In this document: piece by piece, positions 10,613 through 24,500 of the stretch | Position numbering within the stretch: the stretch's first letter is position 1 | How the letters are laid out: the number at the start of each line of letters is the position of its first letter | Source: Benincasa hispida | Taxonomy: Eukaryota > Streptophyta > Magnoliopsida > Cucurbitales > Cucurbitaceae | Direction of reading: 5' to 3' | Length of the DNA stretch: 64,000 nt | NCBI RefSeq assembly: GCF_009727055.1 | Contig: NC_052357.1 | Location: 8,417,574 to 8,481,573, forward strand | The notes under the pieces: model-generated | The model's database searches: none | What the model was told of the DNA's origin: nothing | The model's input: the letters and a program-made list of their open reading frames with translations, nothing else | Program-made: the position numbers and the translations under genes

Positions 10613-11590
10613 TGATAGAGTGAACTCACATGCAGCGGAAAAAATTAGAATCAATAAGCATTCTAATTACACTTAATTTGAGTTTAAAACATTTCTGAAG
10701 AAGGTATCTAGAACACAATACCTTTGATGAAAACACTTTAATTCTAGCTAGAGACCTTCTCTACTATTCTCTAACTTGAATTGTGTGGTGGAAACACTGA
10801 ATTGAGTAAGATTTGAGTGAGATAGATGAGGGTTTGCTTGGTTTTCACTTTCGGCAGAATTTCAGCTAACAAACTAATTGCATGAAGAGGTAATTGAAGT
10901 TCAAAACTTCAATTTATAGATGGAGACCATGCAAATTAGTTAGCATGGCTGATGCCACTTCATTTCCATTGAAATTGAAGTGGCATGAGGTGTTAAATTG
11001 AGTGGAAGAATCCAAGATTGGATTTTTCCACTTTCAATTTCAAATTCAATTAATTTTGATTAATCAAATTAAATTAAATCTAATTTTTCAAAAAAAAAAT
11101 TAATTTCACAATTTTGAATTTTCAAAAATCCAAAATTCTAATGAATCAAATTATCAATTTTGAACAAATTTCAAAATTAAATAAAAATGAATAATTAATT
11201 AAACTAATTTTAATTAATTTAATTTAATATCAAATATCAAATATTATATTTTACCTCATTAAATATTTAAATATTTTGAATTCTCCAATTTTGTTCAATT
11301 TTCACAAAAATTAAACGTTTCAATTGTATCAAATACAATTAATAGAAATCCTAATTAAATTTGAACACTTCAAATTCAAAATCCTAATTTTGAATCTTAT
11401 CGTTTCAAATTCACCCAATTCACTAATCCAAGATAATTTTATGAGCTAGTAGAAGGACATTATGGACCTACAGATCATGAACTCTAACAATTTGTAATTA
11501 ATTGGTTAAAATATTTAAACCGAATTAATCACCATTCATTAACTATCAAGACACACCACTATAGCTCATTTGTTGCACTCTCTTCACTAT
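10613..11590 (-). mobile_element. 3' LTR of inner minus-strand copia element
   Basis: It starts TGATAGAGTG and matches 20472-21440 over most of its length, including the long run of aatt-rich sequence. The inner end is fused to a truncated RNase H frame at about 11590, so both the LTR start and the end of pol are missing there. Confidence 0.75.
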
Positions 11591-14500
11591 ATATAGCTCC
11601 TCCGTTAAGAGTGAAAACTGATCCTGATGTAGATTTCTTAGAATATATATCAGACTGAAAATAAGAGTCAGTGTATCCCATAAGGATCAAATCCTTAGGC
11701 CTATACACAAGCATATAGTCTCTCCTTCTCCGGAGATACTTGAGGATGTTTTTTATAGCAGTCCAATGACTGTGTCCAGGGTTAGATTTGAATCTGCTGA
11801 CGATTCTAATTGCAAAGCATATGTTAGGACGTGTACACAACATAACATACATTAGACTCCCAACTACCGATGCATATGGAATTCTATTCATTTTCTCAAC
11901 TTCTTGAGGTGTTTTAGGACACTACTCCTTCGACAAATGAATTTCATGTCTAAAAAGTAACATACCCTTTTTGGAATTTTGCATATTATACCTCGACAAA
12001 ATTTTTTTCAATATAAGATACCTGAGATAGTCCTAGGATTCTGCTTTTGCGATTTCGAAAAACTTGAATCCCAAGAACATATTGAGCATCTCCCAATCCT
12101 TCATTTGGAATTGTGATGCTAACCATCTCTTTACATTAGCAAGGAAACTTGTCTCATTCCCAATGAGCAAGATATACAAGGTTTGTCAACATTCTGTTCA
12201 AAGCCATAAGACTTGATTGTAGTGTCAAATCTTATATTCCAAGATCTAGAAGCTTGTTTCAACCCATAAATAGATCTTTTAAGCTTACAAACCTTTTGTT
12301 CTTGACCCTGTTCAATGAACCCTTCTGATTGAGACATGAAAATACTTTCATCAAGATGGCCATTCAAGAAAGTTGTCTTGACATCCATTTTCCATATTTC
12401 ATAGTCATAATATGTGGCAATGGATAAAAGTATTCTTATATATTTTATCATGGCAATAGGAGAGAAAGTTTCTCCATAGTCCACCCTTCCCCCCCCCCCC
12501 CTTTGAGTAAAACCTTTTGCCACGAGTCTAGTTTTATAGGTTTGAACCTTGCTAGTTTGGCCTCACTTTCTCCTGTAGATCCATTTATAACCTATAGATT
12601 TAACCCCATGTGGTTGATCTACAAGTTTTCAGACAGAATTGAAGTATATTGACTCCATTTCTACGTCTATGGCTTTTATCCATTGTTCCCTATTAACATC
12701 TTCCATTGCCTTTTTAAAGATCAATGGATCCTCTAGACTATCATCAGGTATGATGTCCTGAGCATTTGTTAAACCCATGTAGCGTTCAGGCTTTTAAACA
12801 AATTTCTCACTACGTCGAGGCATTCTCAACTCTTGAGAAGGATGTGATGGGGCAACAACTTTTGTTGATGGACCAGCTTGATCAACAACTTTTGTTGATT
12901 TATCTGTAGTATCTTTAGTCATTTCTTTCAATATTAGTTTACTGCGAGGGTATCCTATTGGGGATCATAGAACAATCCACCTTTTGTTTCCTTAGGGTAT
13001 CCTATAAATAGGTATAATTTTGAACGTCGTTTCAATTTCTTAGGGTTTTGAACCAACATGTGTGTTGGACATCCCCAGATTCAGAAGTTATGTAAACAAC
13101 TTTTACATCCTCTCCATAACTCATATGGTGTTTCTGAAATACTTTTTGAGGGAACTATGTTTAGAATATATACAGTAGTCTGTACTGCATACCCCCAAAA
13201 GGATTAACTGAGCATAACTCATCATCGAACGAACCATATCTAACAAGATTCGATTTCTCCTTTCTGGAACACCATTTTTTTGTGGTGTTCCAGGTGCTAT
13301 AAGTTTGGATTGAATTCCATGATCTACTAAATAGTTCTAGAATCGTAAATCTATATAATCACCACCTCGATCGAATCGAAGTGTTTTAATTCTTTTACAT
13401 AATAAGTTTTCAATTCCGTCTTAAATTCTCTGAACTTTTCGAGAGTTCCAGACTTGTGACTCATTAAATAAATATAGCCATATCTTGAATAGTCATTAAC
13501 AAAATTGACGAAATATTCATATCCACCTCGAGCTTTTACATTCATCGGACCACAAAGGTCTGAATGTATAAGTTCTAAGGGTTCTTTGGCACGAAGACCT
13601 TTTTTAGAAAAAGATCTTTTAGTCATTTTTCATTCAAAACATAGTTCACACGGAGGTAAAGAACTATCTTCTAACTGATTTAAATGGTTGTTTTTAACTA
13701 ATCTCTCAATCTTATTGAGATTTATGTGACCAAGTCTGAGATGCCAAAGATAGGCTTTAGAAGAAATTTTTCATCTTTTATTTTGAGTTTCTGTCGTTTT
13801 AAACATCTCTATATTTAAAATGGCTTTTGCTTCAGTTTGTTTTAATACATACAAGTTATTTTCAAGTCTAGCAGAACCAATATGAATGCCTCTTGAAAAA
13901 ATGAACATTTCATTAATTTCAAAAGATACTCCATACATATTTTCTAACAGGCAAGATATGGAGATCGAGTTTCTTTTCATTTTGGGTACATAATATACAT
14001 TATTTAACAAAATAAAAGATTCTCCAAAATATAACTTGATGTTTCCCACTGCTTAAACTGAAATGATTTTTCCTATTCCCACCTTAAAAGTCATTTCATG
14101 TTCTGAGAGTTGAGTCCAAGAACTAGTTTTCTGTAGAAAAATACAAACATGGTTAGCGGTGCCTGAATCTAATATCCAGGTTAAGTGAGAATTTTTCACT
14201 AAGCATGTTTCAACTACAAGTAAATCTGATTCACCTTATTTAGCCTTTTCAGCTCTATTTTCAGCCAAATATTTTGGGCAGTTTCGCTTCCAATGCCCGT
14301 CCTCTCACAATGGAAACACTTTCCTTTAGGAACCTTTGTTTTAGCAGTAGGTTTCTTCTTCCTTTTCCCCTTTTTCTTCATCTAGATACTTTTATCTTTA
14401 GAAGATGAAGGGGCAGACTTCTTTTTATCTAAAGGCTTCATTCTCAAAGATGATCCTTTCAGAAATTTTTCCTTATGTGAAACAACATTTGCTTCACTTT

Positions 14501-15098
14501 CTTTTAATTTCATCATCGATTGGTAAGTCTCAAGTTCATTTAATAAAGTAGTCAGATTGTAAGCAATCTTATTCATTATGACATTAGTTCGAAAGATCAA
14601 GAAGCTTTTCAGAAGAAACTCCAAGATCATACTAACTTGACTAGTTTCATCTATAGTAGCCTCGTGAGCTTTTGCGATGTTAAAGTGAACCATCATGTCT
14701 AGGACATGCTCCCTTACATTGGTTCCATCTTTCATACATGAGCTATAAACATATTTTATAGCCCTATGTCGCACAGAAGATGACGGTTGCCCAAACATTT
14801 CTTGCAATGATGTCATAAATTCACAGGCAGTAGGCATGGCTTCATGTTTCTTGTTGAGAACATCAGATATGCTCGTCAAGATATAGGCTCTTGTTTTCTC
14901 ATTAGCCCTCACCCATCTATCATAAACTTCCCTAATATTTTGGTTAGTATTTGAATCGGGAAGAGGAGGATATTCCTCCGTTAAAATAAACCTCAGGTCG
15001 TCAACAACTAATATTGTATTTATATTCGATTTCTAATTAGAGTAACCTTCTCCATTGAATTTTTCGAAAGCAAGAAGTTGTATAATCGAGTTTGACAT
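11591..15098 (-). pseudogene. Inner copia gag-pol remnant
   Basis: The minus-strand order is gag (start codon at 15098 down to about 14380), zinc knuckle (about 14320-14270), protease/pre-integrase (about 14230-13640, with a segment at 14049-13771), integrase core (13626-13351, motif LIHSDLCGPMNVK), reverse transcriptase (about 12600-12131, FSPIAMIKYIRILLSIA and SIYGLKQASRSWNIRFD) and RNase H (about 11891-11590). Decay is plain: an in-frame TAG near codon 20 of gag, a frameshift inside the zinc knuckle, a C13 run at 12489-12501 that puts Gly residues into the RT, and a truncated RNase H. The family is the one annotated as 'gag/pol protein' in cucurbits. The Tork-like lineage is a guess. Confidence 0.8.
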
Positions 15099-16412
15099 TT
15101 GCTGAAAAATAAACAAATTCTATTAAGCTTATGCATTTAAACCCAATTTTAGCAAAAAGTAATAAAGTGCCCATATTTTTATTTATTTATTTGCAACGAT
15201 ACTTTAGTGAGTTAGAATAGATGCTACCGAGGGGCAGTCAAATATTCTTTCACAGAAGCGAGATTATCTTGACCAAATACTATATCTAGAATAACTCTTA
15301 TTCCTATAGTTCGTTTGGTTACCGTTTTCGGTTAAGAACTTTTCTAACCTTTAGTAACTCTTGTAAATGTAACCAGCCATTTTCAGATCTTATAGAACGG
15401 TATGAATATGCTTCTGATTTGGAAGAAAATGTTCAAGACGGAACTATATGACCCTATTCATTTTTGAAGCTTGGGTTGTTCCGAATCTTTTGTTACAACC
15501 CTTCGAAAGGATCGCCATGGTTAACGACTAGCTAATGCTGCCTAAAAAACGACAACAGACATAATATAGGAATTTCACGGTTCAAATTAATGGAGGAGAC
15601 CGTAGGATATATTGACATATTTCCTTCACCCACTTACTATGAACTACTTCCCTATTCACCTTGTTATTGACCCATGCAAACACTTTACAAATGGGGTAGT
15701 CGCAGTAAAAGCGATACGAAGCCGAGCATGGATCTCACGGTGTAAACTCTTGGGGACATGAGAGTTTAAAAATGATATATTGGATATATTGTTAATCTCC
15801 CACTAAAGTGTTCTAAATGTTTGGGTATTTTTTCACTTAGGTATATTCTAGCTAATTTTAAACAACTTAAGTCTATATGATTTATCCAAGTATAATGTTT
15901 ATATTTGGATTTTAACCTATGATGTTTAGGTGTTAAACCAATTTTAAACCTCACATCGCTCATGCAAGCTCATAAAATCAGTTAACAACGCTCAACTTTT
16001 CGGTTATAATCTCTAGGTAGGAGGTATTACGTAAACCGTCAACTTAAATACCTCCAACCTTAGACAGGATTATAAATCGATTGAGTTTGTAACCGAATTT
16101 TATAAGATAACAACTATTTAAAACAAGTTGTTAACCTAAGTGAGCATGCTGATAATCTTTGTTATGAGTTTTAATGTCTAATGCACTTTTATAACAATTT
16201 ATAAAACAATAGACATGCTATCCATCCATAACATACATCAAAGACATTCAAAATTAACATAACACTTATATTAATTTTAAGAAATCCTAAACATGCATAC
16301 TATATATTATAACTAACTTATAACATAATATTATGCATGCAAGAGGCTTTCCTATGGTGGGATTTTAAATCTAAATGATATACTATATGCATATACATGT
16401 TTAATTTAAATA
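15099..16412 (-). mobile_element. Inner copia untranslated leader, part 1
   Basis: Non-coding sequence between gag and the primer site of the minus-strand element. Blocks such as 'acctcacatcgctcatgcaa' and 'taggaggtattac.taaaccgtc' recur in the leader at 61.5-61.8 kb, which supports its identity. No host gene is seen. Confidence 0.6.
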
Positions 16413-17638
16413 TAGGGTTGTTTGGGGCGCTGAGATGATATAGGATATCTGGAATTTTGATGTCTGGGGAGTTTTGATGTCTGTGTTTGGGGTGCAGAGT
16501 TGTGTTGTCTGAGTTTATATGTTTGTGTTTGGGTGTGCAGGGTTCATATGTCAATGCTATCTAATTCAGTTTTTTGTACTCTAAAACAATTTACCTGTAT
16601 GAACACTATTTTTTTTAATCTTATAATTCAATTATTGTATCAATTCAATTGTTGTCTTTTAAATAATTCTTTATTATTGTTGTTTAAAATAACTCAGTCA
16701 AAATTTAAGATTAATCATAAATAGTCAACGAAATACCAACATTTAAAAATACGAAAAATTAATTCTAAGTCAGGGATGGACGTACCAACCTTTTTTTGTA
16801 AAACCTTTTTCACTTTTTAATACCAAATGTGTGTGTGTGTGTGTGTGATCTTCAATCATGACTTGAATTTCAAAAGTAAGAAAAATAAAAAATAAAAATA
16901 AATGAATGAAAGTAGTATTTATAAATTTAATTTTTAAAAAACTATTGAGAACTACATTAAAAAAAAAAGATTTTGCTTATGTTTGATTTTAGGGATTTCG
17001 TTGAGGCTTTCCTCATATATATTCATAGATGAATTTTCTACTGACGTTTTATAATGGGCTTTTGAATAGTAGATTTTGAATAGTGATGCTGTATATGAAG
17101 AGATTTTTTTATTTTTGAGATTAAATTATTGTGATTTTTTTAATGGGCATTATACAGATAAATAATTGATATACTAAGCAAATAAAAATGAAAACTTGAA
17201 TGACATCATTTATAGATATAAAATTATTAATATACTCTATCATAGGACACTAAAGGAAAAAACGATGTACGTAAATTGAAGGTAAAAAATAGATGCATGG
17301 AACTAGATTGAAATATCATGATTTCTTAATAAAATGGATATAGTGAAAAAAAATTACACCCAAAGTATAATGAAATAAACTCAAGAAAAGAATAAAGAAA
17401 TAAAAACATAAGTAGGCCATAGGAAGGGAGAAAAGAATGACGAGAGTGACGATCAGGTATGAGAAAGGAGGAGATATAGGAAGTGGGGGTGGAGAAACTG
17501 AGAAAGTTGTTAAATGAGGGTTACTGTGCACATGTTGAAGGAAGTGAAAAAGGGAGATGATATATCAATGGGTCAAATGGTGATATAGAGGCTATATCAT
17601 CTCCCCACATAGGATATTGAGCCCCCAAATAGGCCCTA
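16413..17638. mobile_element. MITE-like insertion in copia leader
   Basis: The imperfect terminal inverted repeats are TAGGGTTGTTTGGGGCGCT and, on the other strand, TAGGGCCTATTTGGGGGCT. They resemble PIF/Harbinger-type ends. The subterminal region has short repeats (gatgtctg, tgtttggg). The flanking leader matches other leaders, so this block is an insertion. I could not find a clean target duplication. No transposase is visible, and the small open frames inside look incidental. It also contains a GT dinucleotide run at 16829-16847. Confidence 0.5.
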
Positions 17639-18213
17639 ACATACATCACATGCATAAATTACTTAAATAACACTAATATGCTTCAACTTTGGTATCCTAA
17701 ACAAACAAAAGAACTAATTATTACAAAAATAATCCAAAAACAGCTTCAAATGAGGTATGGACCGCTCATCTTGACTCGAACCACCTGAACCAGACTACAA
17801 CAACTCTAATTGGGCTAAACTAGACCAGATGTGGCTGAACCAGACCGCATGAAGACCGACCGATCAAATCGGTCATCCTCCCACAGTGACTCATTGACGC
17901 ACGTTGTTCTTGGCTAGGATGAACAACTTCATGACGCTGCATCAGGGTTGCAACGCTATTCATCAAAATGTATGTGGCGTTGCAACGCTTGATGAACAGT
18001 GTCGCGACACTTGCAGGCAGAATCTTTAACCCAGAAATCTACTGCTCGTCCATGCTTGCTTTTCACTTCAATTACAACCTAATTTGGACTTTATTGACTC
18101 TAATAAAATTACACTCTAGAGCACACATATAAGCTCATCAATCAAGAACCAATTACAATTTAAACTTAATAATTAAAGAGAAATCTAATGCCAAAGTTGG
18201 ATTTTTACCATAT
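17639..18213 (-). mobile_element. Inner copia leader, part 2
   Basis: Contains 'cgaaccacctgaaccagac', matching the leader near 61.9 kb. The last bases, CATAT (18209-18213), are the target site of the solo LTR that follows. Confidence 0.6.
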
Positions 18214-19904
18214 TGATGCGTTATTTTATGCGGTGAAAAAAATGAAAGGAGTTACGGTGATGGAAAATGCGTTGTGCAACAAGTTTTCTCAGCAGAACCC
18301 AAGTATAAATCCTACTGAGTTTCTTGGTAAGTTCAGGGTCGAACTCAGGGACTAAGGAACACAATATGCGGTAATAATTTTTAAGAACACTTTGCGGTAA
18401 CAAGTAAATTAATAGTTTGGTTGGTTTATTGTTTGAAGTATAAAAAGTATGCGGCGGATTTGAGAAAAGATTGATTATGCGACAGATACACTGAGTATGC
18501 GGAGGAATGGGTTGAGAAGGTCTTTAGCTAGCATTTCTTGAGAATGCATTCAAACTATGCAATCATGCTACACTCATGCGATAACAATCATTTTCCAATG
18601 CAATGCGGTAGCCTCTAATTCTAGGACGCATGCGATGAATGCGATAATGTCTATAGAGCTTATTCCTAAGTCTCTACTTCTTGCTTATGCGATGATGCAA
18701 GATGCACGCAAGGACAAGGTGACCGCATACAATCATAACCTATCTCTAGGATGCATGCGATGCGCTAATAGCAAACAATGCTTATTCCTAAGCTCTTATC
18801 TCTTGATTATGCGTTTCTAATCTGACTCTCCCCAACCTAGCTTCTAACCTGACTTTTCCAAGCCTAGATTCTATCCTTAGACTACCCTCCCAAGTATCTC
18901 TAATAGATGAATGACGCATACATAATACAAGATAATCGCATAGAATGAAGATCTTCAGTTATGCTAGCTAAGTGCTTCTCAACCCATTCGACAGATTTAG
19001 CTACTCATGCATAATATACAGAGAGTGAACAGATATAAAGATGTAAATTCCATTTCTATAAATCAATTCAGAGTACAAAATGACAATGGAAGATAATGGT
19101 AGAGAGCCTGGTAGCAATTCCTTGCTTCCTGAGGCTTTTACACTATTAACTCTATTCTGCTTAAAAGATGTTCCTGCTTTCGCAAGAGTTGGCCTTCTCT
19201 CTGATCTCGACGCTTCTGGCACTCTTCCAAGTTCACTGGAATGATCTCTCGGTACAATCTCACTTCCCTCGCTTTCGCCTTCTAAGTAAAAGAAAACTAA
19301 GAACAAGGCTACTTTTATCTAAGGAAAAATTCTCTATCTGAGCGAACTTCTTCACTGAAGGTGGCCTCTAATATTTATAGAGCTTCAGGGTGAAAGACTT
19401 CTTCTCTCTTATGATTGCACTGATGGGATAGAATTAATTCTCTGTCTGATGCACCAAATATTTGTAACCGAAAAATTGAGTGTACTTGCTACAGTAGTTC
19501 GTTAACGGCTTGTCAACTTAATTCGGAATCAACCGTCATTAGCTTTCTGTCCCATCGTGATTTATTCCGCTTTTCACCCGGATGCACCCACCAAGTTGCG
19601 CCGGCTCTATGCGGCAACCTTCTTTAGTAGATACTTGCGAGCGCAAATGACCGTATAGCCTTGTGTTAACATAATCTTTTGATGCGCTCAACCGTTGATT
19701 TCTTTGGATCGCATTTCCCGCTTTGTGTCAACGCATATTCTGCACAAAAATACATAATTTAACTATTTTAATGCGATTAATGCATGCGACCGCAATATTG
19801 TGAAATTAATGCTTTTGGACGCAATCTTGTATACTTTTATCAATGCAAACCTGCATTGTTTTATAACTTTGCACTGTAATAACATGCATTTTTGCCCGTT
19901 ATCA
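18214..19904 (-). mobile_element. Athila-like solo LTR, 1691 bp
   Basis: TGATGCG...TTATCA ends on the plus strand, with the perfect 5-bp duplication CATAT at 18209-18213 and 19905-19909. The neighbouring tandem copy of this leader (20321-20471) lacks the LTR and reads '…ttttaccacatcagtcac', an empty-site control. It contains GGTAAGTTCAGGGTCGA near 18325 and resembles 325-1975 throughout. Confidence 0.85.
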
Positions 19905-20471
19905 CATATCAGTCACAAAAACATGCAATCTTAGAAATTCACCCATCAAACTCAAGTTAATGATAATTGAGTGCTTAAATCATGCTCTGATACCAATTGA
20001 TAGAGTGAACTAACATGCAACAGAAAAAATCAGAATCGATAAGCACTCTAATTATACTTAATTTGAGTTTAAAACATGCATTGAAACATAATTTCTAAAG
20101 AGGGTTTCTATAACACAATACCCTTGATGAAAACACTTCAATTTTAGTTGAGATCCATGAATTGATGCTTCAATCCTCTAGTAACCGCCACATAGACCTT
20201 TTCTACTATTCTCTAACTTGAATTGTGTAGTGGAAACACTTAATTGAGTAGGATTTGAGTGAGATAGAAGAGCGTTTGCTTGGTTTTCACTTTCTGCTAA
20301 ATTTCAACTAACAAACTGATAATTACAATTTAAACTTAATAATTAAAGAGAAATCTAATGCCAAAGTTGGATTTTTACCACATCAGTCACAAAAACATGA
20401 AATCTTAGAAATTCATCCACCAAACTCAAGTTAACGATAATTGAGTGCTTAAATCATGCTATGATACCAAT
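19905..20471 (-). repeat. Tandem duplication of leader end, primer site and LTR end
   Basis: The unit made of 18151-18213 plus 19910-20320 (leader end, primer site, first ~320 bp of LTR) is repeated from 20321 onward. The two primer sites (TCTGATACCAAT and TATGATACCAAT in plus-strand reading) end at 19997 and 20471. This explains why two LTR starts occur 474 bp apart. Confidence 0.75.
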
Positions 20472-21440
20472 TGATAGAGTGAACTAACATGCAACAGAAA
20501 AAATCAGAATCGATAAGCATGCTAATTACACTTAATTTGAGTTTAAAACATGCATTGAAACATATTTTCTGAACAGGGTTTCTATAACATAATACCCTTG
20601 ATGAAAACACTATAATTCTAGCTGAGATCCATGAATTGATGCTTCAATCCTTTAGTAACCACCACAGAGACCTTTTCTACTATTCTCTAACTTAAATTGT
20701 GCAATGGAAACACTTAATTGAGTAGGATTTGAGTGAGATAGATGAGCGTTTGCTTGGTTTTCACTTTCTGTTGAATTTCAACTAACAAACTGATTGTATG
20801 AAGCGGTAATTGAAGTTCAAAACTTCAATTTATAGATGAAGACCATGCAAATTAGTTAGCATGGCTGGAATTTGAAGTGATATGAGGTGTTAAATTGAGT
20901 GGGACTTTCAATTTCAATTTCAATTAATTTTGATTAATCAAATTAAATTTAATTTAATTTTTCAAAAACAAATTTTAATTTAATTTTATAATTTTGAATT
21001 TTCAAAAATCCAAAATTCTAATTAATTGAACAAATTTCAAAATTAAATAAAATTGAATAATTAATTAAACTAATTTTAATTAATTTAATTTAATATCAAA
21101 TATCAAATATTTTATTTTACCTCATCAAATATTTAAATCATTATTTAAATATTTTGAATTCTCTAATTTTGTTTAATTTCGACAAAAATTAAACGTTTCA
21201 ATTGTATCAAATACAATTAATAGAAAACTTAATTGAATTTGAACACTTCAAATTTAAAACCCTAATTTCGAATTTCATCGTTTTAAATTCATTCAATTCA
21301 CTAATCCAAGATAATTTTACGAGCTAGTAGAGGGGACCTTATAGACCTACAAATCATGAGCTCCAACGATTTACAATTAAATTGTTAAACTCTTTAAACC
21401 AAATTAATCATCATTCAATAACTACCAAGACACACACCTT
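20472..21440 (-). mobile_element. 5' LTR of inner minus-strand copia element
   Basis: Matches 10613-11590 and begins directly after a plant copia primer site (reverse complement of ATTGGTATCATAGCATG). Its upstream end is truncated near 21440, where the outer copia leader resumes. Confidence 0.75.
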
Positions 21441-21502
21441 CGATTTTGATTTTGATTTGCTCTTTCCACTCGTGAGATCTACAAACTGTTTATTAGCTCA
21501 TA

Positions 21503-24500
21503 ATGGATGAAGTGAAGCATATGGTAGTATCTAATGTAATTCCCCTAGCATCGAAGATAACTGAACACAAGTTAAATGGCTCTAATTATTATGATTGGAT
21601 GATTCAATTTTATTTTCTTAGTACGGATATGGATGACCATGTGACTAAGGAGCCACCAAAAGATGGTAAGAAAAAGGCTTGGCTTTGCGATGACACTTAA
21701 CTTTATCTTCAGATTAAGAATTCTATTGAAAGTGAGCTTGTTGGTGTGGTAGATCATTGTGATTCTATGAACAAAATCTTAGAATTCTTAGAATTTCTAT
21801 ACTCTGGAAAAGAACACATTCATTGAATATTTGATGTATGTATGCAATTCTTTCGAGTTGAACAGAAAGTAGAATATGTTACGAGTTACTCCATGAGACT
21901 TAAAAAGGCAGCTGTCAAACTTGCTTTACTATTTCATTTAGTCTTGATGTCAAAGTTCAACAAGCTCAGCGAGAAAAGATGGTTGTTATGATATTTTTTA
22001 ATAGACTTTTATCTGAGTTTGAATGGCTAAAACACAGATTCTTTCTGAGTATGAAATTTTGTCATTAGAGGAAGCCTTCAGTTGTGTTCTTCATATTGAA
22101 AGTTCTCAATCCGGTTCGCTTGTTTCTCAACCTAACAATGCTCTTATGAGTAAGAATAATAATAAATCCCAGGGTACTTTAGGGATGACTAACAATTTTC
22201 AGATGTCTAGTTATAATAATTGAAGATTAGATTCTCAGGAGATCGTTTGTCACTATTATGATAACCCAGGACATATGAAACGTGCTTGTCGAAAGTTGTT
22301 GTATAAGACTCAACGATCTTAACATGCTTAGATAGCTTCCACCAATGATATGGCTGAGAAGTCTGTTACCATCTCTACTAACGACTTTGCTAAATTTCAA
22401 ATATTCTAGGAATTCTTGCAGGCATCTTCCTCATTAAATCCTATTGCCATCATTGTCGAGATAGGTAATACGAAATATCTTCTTACATCATCTACCAAAT
22501 GGGCCATAGACTTTAGTGCCACTACTCATATGATAGGTAATTCTAACTTATTTTCTATGCCTTTGTCCCCTGTCTCATCTCCATCTGTCACCTTGGCAGA
22601 TGGATCAACCTCTTCTATTCTTGGATCTGATACCATTTCTCTCATTCCATCACTTTCTTTTTCCTATTTATTACATTTGCCTCGATTGTCTTTTAATTTA
22701 ATTTCTATTAGCCAACTTACTCGTGACCTTAACTTTTTTATCTCCTTTTTTTCCTGGTTATTGCTTGTTTTAGGATTGTATGACGAAGAAGATTACTGGT
22801 AGAGGACATGAGTCGGGGGGCCTTACATTTTTTGCCACTAGATATCGAAAGTTGTGGCTTGCTCTGGAGTTACATCCCCGTTTGAAGTTCATTGTCGTTT
22901 GTCATCGATCGTTATTCGCGTTGAAGAAACTTTATCCAGAATTTCGTTCCTTGTTGTCTTTAAATTGTCATTCGTGTCAGTTTTCTAAATTTCATCATCT
23001 TAGTTCTAGTCCTAGAGTTCATAAACAAGCCGGTGCTCCTTTTAAGTTAGTTAATTCTAATATTTGGGGTTCTTGTCCAGTCGTGTCCCGATAGCTTTTC
23101 ATTACGTTATTACTTTTGTTGATGATTATTCTTGTGTGACTGGGTTACATTTAATGAAACATCGTTCTAAGTTATTGTCACATTTTTGTGTTTTTCGTGC
23201 TAAGATTTGAAATCAATTTAATGTCTCTATCAAGACCTTGCAAACTGATAATGCTGATGAATATTTCTCTCATGTACTTGGATCTTACTTATGTGGTCAT
23301 GACATTATTCATCAATCCTCTTGTGCAGACACTCCATCTCAAAATGGAGTTGCTAAAAGAAAGAATAGACACTTTCTTGAAACATCCCACACCTTATCCT
23401 TTCAAATGTATGTTCCAAATCAATTTTGGGCCGAAGCGATGTCTACTTCTTGCTTCTTGTTTAATAGAATGTCTTCCTCTGTTCTCAATGGATAGATTCC
23501 TTATCGTACTCTTTTTCCTACGAAATCTTTGTTTCCTATTGCCTCTTAGATCTTTGGTTGTATTTGTTTTGTTCGGGATATTCGTCCAAATCGTACTAAA
23601 TTAGATTCGAAATCTTTGAAATGCATTTTCTTAGACTATTCGCGTGTTTAAAAGGGTTACCGTTGTTATTGTCCTACTCTAAACAGGTATCTCGTATCTC
23701 CTGATGTTACATTTTTCAAAGATATACCCTTTAGTCCATCATCGTCGAGTCCGTGTCAGATGGAGGATCACGATCTTTTTATCTATGAGATTACTCTTCT
23801 ATATCATCCTCTTCCCCACCTTCTTCTGTATCTCTTCCTTCTGACCCTTCGGTTACTCGCATCTACTCCAGGCATCCTCCATAGCCACCTTCAGACCCAT
23901 GTCCTCCACCATTGACTTCTTCGACATCTGATCCGAGACCAAGTGATGATCTTCTCATTGCTCTTCGAAAAGGTAAACATACTTGTACTTACTCTATTTC
24001 TACGTTTGTTTCGTATACCCCTGGGTGGCATAATGCAACGATTGAGGAGTGACTGTTTTGGATGATAATGGTAATTGGGATCTAGTTTTGCGTCCAGCTA
24101 GAAAGAAGGCTACTGGGTGTAAATGGGTGTTTGCTATAAAGGTCAATCCCGATGGAACAATGGCTCGGTTGAAAGCTCGTCTTTTTGCCAAAGGTTATGC
24201 CCAAATCTATAGAACTGATTATTCTGATATATTTTCTCCTATTGTCAAATTAACCTCCATTCAACTATTTATATTGATGGCTACTACTCACAATTGATCT
24301 TTGCATTAGCTTGACATTAAAAATGCTTTTCTTCATGGTGATCTTCAAGAAGAAGTCTATATGGAGCAACCACTTGGGTTTGTTGCTCAAGCGGAGAATG
24401 ATAAGGTATATCGCCTTAAAAAATCTTTGTATGGACTGAAACAAAGTCCTTGTGCATGGTTTGGTAAATTTAGTTAAGCACTCGAATATTTTGGTATGAA

